Shown in pieces: positions 58,473 to 64,000 of a stretch of DNA of 64,000 bases. The position numbers were made by a program, and so were the translations under genes. Within the stretch, counting starts at the first letter, position 1; each line of letters starts with the position of its first letter. The DNA is taken from positions 4,533,501 through 4,597,500 of the forward strand of contig CM042042.1 in NCBI GenBank assembly GCA_023525975.1. The letters are read 5' to 3'. The notes under the pieces were generated by a model. It was not told the origin of the DNA and searched no databases. It was given only the letters and a program-made list of their open reading frames with translations. Origin of the DNA: Smallanthus sonchifolius (lineage: Eukaryota; Streptophyta; Magnoliopsida; Asterales; Asteraceae).

Positions 58473-60722
58473 CTAAAAACCAACAATAAAAGATGATTTT
58501 AAAACCTGTTATTGTCATATAAAAGAGGGGTGTTTGGCATTGCATTTTTAAGGTGATTATCTGATTATGGTGTTTTCATGTCACAGATAGCTTCTAGCTT
58601 TTGGGTATAATGTGGATTGATGATAAGAACAACGCCAAGCACGCCCATTCAATTTAGGAAGGATGATAAGATATATATGAAATTACCTTAACCGCTTTAA
58701 GAACTTTGGCATGAGAAATCGACATAGGATAATGTGGATTGATGCTAAGAGCACCATCTTCCCAGTGACCCGATTGAGTGTCGCCATTTCTAAATGTATA
58801 CAAACCGAACCCTTGTCTTTTTCCTTCATGCCAACTACCCTCGTACCTTTGTCCATTTGTGAAGTTGTATACACCAAAACCATGCATTTTATCGGCAAAA
58901 TATTCGCCAGCATACATGTCACCATTTCTGCATCACCATGTCACACATAAGCTCCAATCTCATAATATTTTCATTTCATAGAGAAATAAATAAAATTACA
59001 AAAGGTTTAGATTATAAAACTTGAAACACAATCAAACTCATGTACCTAGATGCTAAAATTAAACACTTTACAAATCTTGGTGAAGAATACTTGAACCATC
59101 ATAGTTGGTATCTTGATTCAGAATGTTCTTTTTGTGTAATAATAACATTGTTTGTGGACAAATTATGAGAAAGAAATTGCAGAAAAAAAAATTGTTCTTG
59201 ACGCTTTTGCACATATATGTATGCTGTTACATATTATTATATCACAACTGTGTGAAAAGAATCACTTCTTTTAGGAATCTAATATTTTCACAAGATCAAC
59301 CAACAATTCCTTGTAACTTTTCATAAGGTGAACTAACATTTTATATATATCTTTTCATTAAGATCAACTAACACTTCTTTATATCTTTTCATTAAGATCA
59401 ACTAACACTTCTTTATATCTTTTCATAAGAACTATGAAATGAAATTTTTAAAAGGCTTAAGAAAATAAAATCACTAAAGTTTGTAACATCAAGCGAACTG
59501 GAACAAAGTGCAAAAACATAGATGCAAAGACCAACACAATACTTTGACACCGTTGTTCAAATTGCTTATCTATAGAAAAATTAAGCACTTCGGTCGCATT
59601 TTAGCAGGAACCATGGCTTGTTACTTTGTTTGTAATGAAATGTGCAGAAAAGATAAACCTGACAATCTTGTCTAGACCGAAAAAATTAGGTGGTGTGCCT
59701 AATTTATCAAGTTAATAAAGCCCAAATCCACTCATACCATTTACATGATGCTTCACAATACAAGAATGATAAATAACCGAAACCATATATTTACAATCGC
59801 GAATTAAAACTGCTTATTTGCTTATTGTGTTTTAATACAACAGGTAAGCCGGATTATCTGCTTAATTGAAGGCTTAATATGATTCTGCATTGTGTTTTGT
59901 TACACCAAACCATCTGAGTGTGCTTATTTGAAAAAACCATAAGCAGTTTTAACAAGCAATCCCAAACACCCCCCATAATGAACATTGAACTTGAAGTTAC
60001 TATGAACACAAATCAAATAAGACTAAAATTTACCTGAAATGGTAATGGCCAAGCCCATGTTTTAGACCACCTTTGAACTCCCCAAAAAACCTGCTTCCAT
60101 CTTCACAAGTATGAATCCCATACCCATGACACTGACCCTTCATCCATCCTCCTGCATACATATCCCCAACATAAGATCTATAAACACCAAATCCATGCCT
60201 CAATCCTTGCCTATACTGACCCCTATACCTGCTTCCTTTAGCCCAGGTTTCCACCCCATAACCATCATACTTTTGATCAACCCAATCACCTTCATACCTC
60301 CCATTCATGTTATGATAGTAGACCCCACTCCCAGAACACTTTCCTTTATAAAATTCTCCCTCATAGACATCACCATTATTATAAACCTTCACCAAGAACC
60401 CAGAAACTGTGCTTTCCTCATGCCGTTTCATTGAGCCAATTGACCAAACAACTGGTGTGCATGTTTTAGATGTATTGAAAAACCTCAAAATAGAAGGAAG
60501 ATTAACAAGGGATAGAAGAACAATCAACAAGATGATGTAAAGATACAAAGATTTATGATGGTTTAACGAAAAGATGTAAACGAAACAGAGAAGGATTAAA
60601 ACCCTTGAAGGGGTTTTAATCCGATAGAGCTTCTTCACATGACTAAACTTCAATAGTTTTACAGCAACTGATTTGGTGGCTAAAAGGGCATCACAAGATG
60701 AACAACTGATTTGGGGATTCAT
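58302..60722 (-). CDS. MORN-repeat membrane protein (three exons, intact)
   Basis: Spliced product of 366 residues. Exons: 60722-60034, 58927-58687, 58472-58302, all with GT-AG introns and continuous phase. Start: the ATG at 60722 is the first in frame after an upstream TGA. Residues ~38-53 and ~59-78 are two hydrophobic segments, probably membrane-spanning. Residues ~119-300 hold seven to eight MORN repeats (for example R-Y-E-G-S-W-H-E-G-K-R-Q-G-F-G-L-Y). The C-terminal exon is a charged, alanine-rich helix (A-A-A-N-R-A-A-N-A-A-R-V-A-A-V-K). MORN repeats commonly bind membrane lipids or proteins. The layout matches the plant family often labelled 'SET7/9-like' because of its MORN repeats; there is no SET domain and no kinase domain here, so methyltransferase or PIP5K activity is not supported. 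It is the apparent source of all the MORN fragments in the window. Confidence 0.88.
58687..58927 (-). CDS. MORN gene exon 2
   Basis: 241 bases: MORN repeats 6-8, from N-G-D-M-Y-A-G-E-Y to K-A-V-K. Acceptor tgatgcag, donor aag/gtaatt. It completes the split arginine codon (AG/A). Confidence 0.87.
59318..59425. repeat. Intron-1 minisatellite, three copies
   Basis: The same ~34 bp unit as at 9052-9190; the first copy is altered (acattttatatatatctttt). Confidence 0.82.
60034..60722 (-). CDS. MORN gene exon 1
   Basis: 689 bases: N-terminus, two hydrophobic segments, MORN repeats 1-5. The donor is cag/gtaaat. It ends two bases into an arginine codon. Confidence 0.87.
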
Positions 60723-61060
60723 TCGTTTCAAATTATTTCAGAACAGATCTTTCTGTATTTTAATTTTGAAACTGTGTTCTTGTTCATTGTAATCTGCAGA
60801 TTTTGAAATTAGGGTTTTTCGAAACGGAATCGGAATGGGAATCGTCGTGTTCTTCTCCGATCTTATGGCCGGAGTTCTTTTGACGCATTTACCGGCGAAC
60901 GCAATTAACAATTAGATGCGAATCTAGCTGGAGATCGAATCGTGAAAACCTAATTCTTGATTTGTGTGTGTGTGTTGATGGTTTTAATTTGGAGACAAAA
61001 AGAGGGAAAAACACAACGCGTATGAATGGGCGGTCAATGTATGCAAAGTTATATGCAAGT
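60723..61060 (-). promoter_or_regulatory. 5' leader and proximal promoter of the MORN gene
   Basis: Upstream of the ATG the minus strand reads as a typical plant leader (gaaaaaccctaatttcaaaa; a CT/GA-rich stretch; a (CA)n run at 60964-60973). No ATG opens a long upstream frame. A possible TATA (gcatataacttt) lies near 61045. This region has no second copy in the window, so only the intact gene has it. Confidence 0.5.
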
Positions 61061-61189
61061 TGACGGCGACAGGTTTGTAAATTTGACCCTGAGACAAATT
61101 ATAAAAAATAATAAAAATAATAAATTATGAATGTATTGCTATTATTTATATCTTTAATTACATGATATTATAGCTAAAGGAATAATAGT

Positions 61190-61390
61190 CTAGCGTCATT
61201 TTGGTGGTGGGTAAAGTTCAGTGACCACAAGGTTCTGGATTCGAATCTTACAAGGATTTTTCTAGAAAAATTAGAATTTCTCCTGAATTGGTGACTTAGT
61301 GGTGGACTATGATTGGATGGTACCACTGGTGATACGATTATATTTCAGTGGTCCGTTAGTGATTCAAATTAGTCGTTCAAAAAAAATTAA
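61190..61390 (+). mobile_element. SINE-like sequence
   Basis: A tRNA-like head has a possible A box (tctagcgtcattttggtggt) and B box (ggattcgaatct), followed by ~130 bp and an A-rich tail (caaaaaaaatt). The size and box spacing fit plant SINEs. Family not assigned; no clear target duplication. Confidence 0.45.
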
Positions 61391-61439
61391 ATGATATTAT
61401 GTGTAAACTAAAACTATTAATATTAAGAGTTAATAAATG

Positions 61440-61931
61440 ATGGATACAGAGGGGGGGCGGGGAGGGCGACCGTCCCGGGCCCGTAGTTTTTAATTTATAT
61501 ATATATATATATATATATTAAAATTCTATATACTTAAAGTTTTAAACTCAATTTCATTAACAGTAGTTCATTACTTACAAAAGCCTAAATTGTATTATCC
61601 CATTAACCCACTTAGAAATAAAAAAAATCTCAATAGATTTTTAAACTTAACAAAAAAATTACAAAATCATATATAGTTAGTGGGTAGAGGCCTTTGAAGC
61701 AGGAATTAAAGGGCATACATTCGTTAAAATATATCTTTAAAAATATACTTTGACGTGACAGTTATAAATTATGTTACGTTAATTTTTAAAATATTTTTTT
61801 CAACTGGGTATTAATTTTTTTTTATGTAAATGATAAATATTAATTAATACTAAATACATTTGGTTAATAATATAATAACTATCCATAATTAGATTTATAC
61901 TAAATATTTAAAAATATATTATTTAATATAA
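61440..61931. other. AT-rich DNA with (TA)n microsatellite, no gene seen
   Basis: A G/C-rich patch at 61450-61485 (gcgaccgtcccgggcccg) then (TA)n at 61497-61519. The patch resembles ends of common plant DNA transposons, but no partner end was found. Confidence 0.45.
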
Positions 61932-63347
61932 TCTCTCTTCTAATAAAAACCTAAATGGTTTTGCCACTTGACATCACCATATTTTATCTCACAACTTTTT
62001 CCCTCTAAACCACATTTATATCCTTCATTTAATATTTTCATATTTAGCTTTTATTTTTTTGAAAATTACATAAATAAATATTTTCATCATTATTTCCACT
62101 ACCTCATATTTCAAAAGTTAATACTTTAAAAAAATCAAGAATTAAAAAACAAGAGATTAAAAAAATGAGTTTTTAAAGTTTTATTATTAAAAAAATAATT
62201 TTTTAATATTTTAATATAAAAAAACAAGATATTTATAATTTTTATATATAAAATTTAAAAATACTACGTTTGTATTTTAAATAAATATGTGTTACAATAA
62301 AGTTTACTAATATTTAATTAGTAGTTTTTTTAATAAAATTTGATATGTATAAACAAATTTTTTATTTTGATTTATAAATTTTAATACTTAGTTTTCAATA
62401 AAATTAAAAAACTTGCAAATATTTATTTTTAAAAGTGTATTATAATTTAAACTTTAATTTTTTTTAAATGACGAGATTCGTTTTTTCAAAAAACATGTTT
62501 ACAAGTTTCAATTCTAATTTATTAGTTTTAAAATTTTCATATTTAATTCTGGAATTTTAAATTTAATTGTGTCGAAATATTAAGAAGCGAAATTTTTAAA
62601 ATTTGGAGTTTTAAATTTTGAATTTAAAAGACAATATATTGTTGACATTAAATTTTATTTGTATCTTTTAATTATTTTTTTAATGAGAGATTTAGTATTA
62701 AAAGTTTATCGAGATTTTCCACATACAAGTACAAATAGTATCCGTCAATCAGAGCATCCTGATGATGATTTTGATAAAAGTTTATAATATCCTGATTTTC
62801 TAAATGTACTTACACTATCAGGTTTGTCAGGCCGTAAATTAGTTTTAAATGTCACTAAAACTTTGAAGAAAAAAATATACAATTGTTGTATTTTTGCAAT
62901 GACCATAAATAAAAGTTTAGGACAATCACATTTAAATGTTGGTTTGTATTGAAAGATCTAATGTTTATTCATGATCAGCCGTATGCTGAATTATCAAGAG
63001 TTAAAGTAGTAGAGACGGACTCAAGCCATTAATCTTTGGTAGACATGAAAAATTACCAATACCACGTCAAATGTTACATACAATAAAGTATTTTCGAATT
63101 TGTAAATAATAATTGTAAGGTTTCATTTGACATGTAATTTAATGTATTGTAAAAAATTACACAACATATTAAATGAATTTTCATGTATTTTTTGATGTTT
63201 TAATTACTCTCGTCCATCTAATTTTAACATGTAACAAAATGAAAAAGTTACAAATACAATATCAAATTTGTATAAAAAGGGTTGTTAAGATATTTATCAA
63301 TATACTCTTAACGTTTCACCCTGTGTAACACACGGGGTTAAAGCTAG
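61932..63347 (+). mobile_element. Helitron with helicase remains
   Basis: Starts TCTCTCTTCTAATAAAAACC after an A. Ends TTAAAGCTAG before a T, with the hairpin ccctgtgt/acacgggg just before. The 1.4 kb element is AT-rich and holds a decayed 3' end of a RepHel gene, so it derives by deletion from an autonomous element. Confidence 0.8.
62740..63030 (+). pseudogene. Helitron helicase (PIF1-like) C-terminal remnant
   Basis: Three pieces match the C-terminal half of plant Helitron helicases in order: Y-P-D-F-L-N-V-L-T-L-S-G-L (62788 on), F-A-M-T-I-N-K-S-L-G-Q-S with N-V-G-L-Y (about 62895-62950), and Y-A-E-L-S-R-V-K (about 62985). The last two are helicase motifs V and VI. A one-base shift separates them, several stops are present, and the usual segment between the first two is deleted. 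Rep and ATP-binding motifs are missing. Non-functional. Confidence 0.75.
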
Positions 63348-64000
63348 TTATTTAATAGAAGATGATAAGACAGAAAAAACATGATGATGATAATGTACCA
63401 GAAAATGACACATGTCCTATGTGATTTTTGTTTATTAGTATAAAGATTTATTTGTTTTCTACATATTAGATTAAAATACACCTAAAATTGTATTAATCGT
63501 TTTTTAGAGCAAATAGATTAATTGCATGTAAAGATGAAGTCATGACTTAGCGATCTAATGGTATGATGTTTACCCTGCAAAAATGATATTTTAGTATAAA
63601 ATATTGTTGTTCAAGGAAAAAAAAATCTTAAAGATGAAGATATTGTAAATTACATGGAAATTTTGTGTCACAAACACTACTCTCCTTGAAATAAGTACAA
63701 CTTGTAATCTAGGTTTAACGTTTTCTAGACTTTATCAAATCCCCATCAAACCTACATTTATGGATGTTGAAATTCAACTTTCAAAAGCAAACTACAACTT
63801 GACATTTTCATGTTGAGTGTTTGCAATTAATTAAAGTTTGTCAAAGGTGGTTGGTTTTCTTTTCTTTCTTGGGAGACAAGTCTAGGGTAGTTGATCATAA
63901 TAATTCTAAAAATAGATGAATTCATCAATTTAATAAAGCCTACATCGCATTCTATTCTTGATAATCTTTTAATATCACTTATTTAATATTTGATATATTT
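63348..64000. other. AT-rich flank, no gene seen
   Basis: Bases 63400-63447 on minus (tctttataccaataaa-like, with cacataggacatgtgtc) resemble another Helitron 5' terminus; its 3' end is not in view. A short tRNA-like patch (tagcgatctaatggtatgat) lies near 63549. Nothing else recognised. Confidence 0.4.

Larger units (their letters stand above)
55350..60490. repeat. Segmental duplication D2, copy 2
   Basis: The partner of 5371-10219. It contains the intact MORN gene's exons 2 and 3 and the 3' part of exon 1, so the duplication breakpoint lies inside exon 1 at ~60490. Confidence 0.88.

Noticed and set aside
58302..60722. Histone methyltransferase (SET7/9) or PIP5-kinase function for the MORN gene
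   Set aside because: Only MORN repeats are shared with those enzymes; no SET or kinase domain is encoded by any of the three exons.
60723..60731. Start of the MORN protein three codons upstream
   Set aside because: The codon at 60731-60729 is TTG on the minus strand, not ATG; the first in-frame ATG is at 60722.
63540..63610. tRNA gene suggested by tagcgatctaatggt
   Set aside because: No cloverleaf with acceptor stem and B box could be formed; at best a SINE or tRNA-like scrap.

Overview
The window reads as nuclear DNA of a dicot plant. It is AT-rich, has GT-AG spliced exons, and is packed with plant transposon families: CACTA, hAT, MULE, Helitron, LTR retrotransposons and a LINE-derived RRM fragment. 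The LTR types and the LINE-type RRM look like what is common in Asteraceae, but that placement is an inference. Only one gene looks intact: a three-exon MORN-repeat gene on the minus strand (exons 60722-60034, 58927-58687, 58472-58302; 366 codons plus stop). Nothing prokaryotic is visible.

Most of the rest is a mosaic of decayed pieces of that same MORN gene, carried in segmental duplications. A 4.8-5.1 kb block (5371-10219 and 55350-60490) is nearly identical in two places. The left copy is a pseudogene that lost the N-terminal half of exon 1 and has a nonsense codon. Exon 3 also occurs alone at 14418, 26057 and 53640, each time with an open frame and a splice acceptor. Exon 2 occurs at 26714-27106 and 54297-54698, both times broken by the same ~160 bp insertion. 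A ~250-300 bp module made of two head-to-head fragments of exon 1 recurs about twelve times in both orientations. A palindromic, internally inverted version of exon 3 recurs five times (2.4, 5.9, 24.8, 51.8 and 55.9 kb). Other duplicated blocks are 3767-5350/48684-50264, 25071-27340/52598-54925, 13000-14240/44610-46830, 17860-18915/29540-30510, 10240-12960/27340-29400 and 19080-21020/41690-43600/47080-48680.

Transposons by position: a miniature LTR retrotransposon (196-1299); a Helitron (1400-1828, minus); hAT-type elements (6628-6970, 7224-7754, 10923-11436, 45356-46457, 56609-56946, 57502-58030); a MULE-type MITE with long inverted ends (16087-16748) beside a porin (VDAC)-like exon fragment (16933-17039); a solo-LTR-like insertion (21795-23728) inside older LTR sequence; a 5.4 kb Helitron (30668-36075) holding a solo LTR that itself holds a second solo LTR of the same type (32277-34739); a 5.3 kb CACTA element (36384-41679) full of palindromic subterminal repeats and carrying an RRM fragment; and a Helitron with helicase remains (61932-63347). 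Several insertions are confirmed by an empty site in a paralogous block inside the window. This makes the order of events readable: MORN fragments first, then block duplications, then CACTA, Helitron, hAT and LTR insertions into single copies. The two hAT elements in the 5 kb block are older than its duplication.
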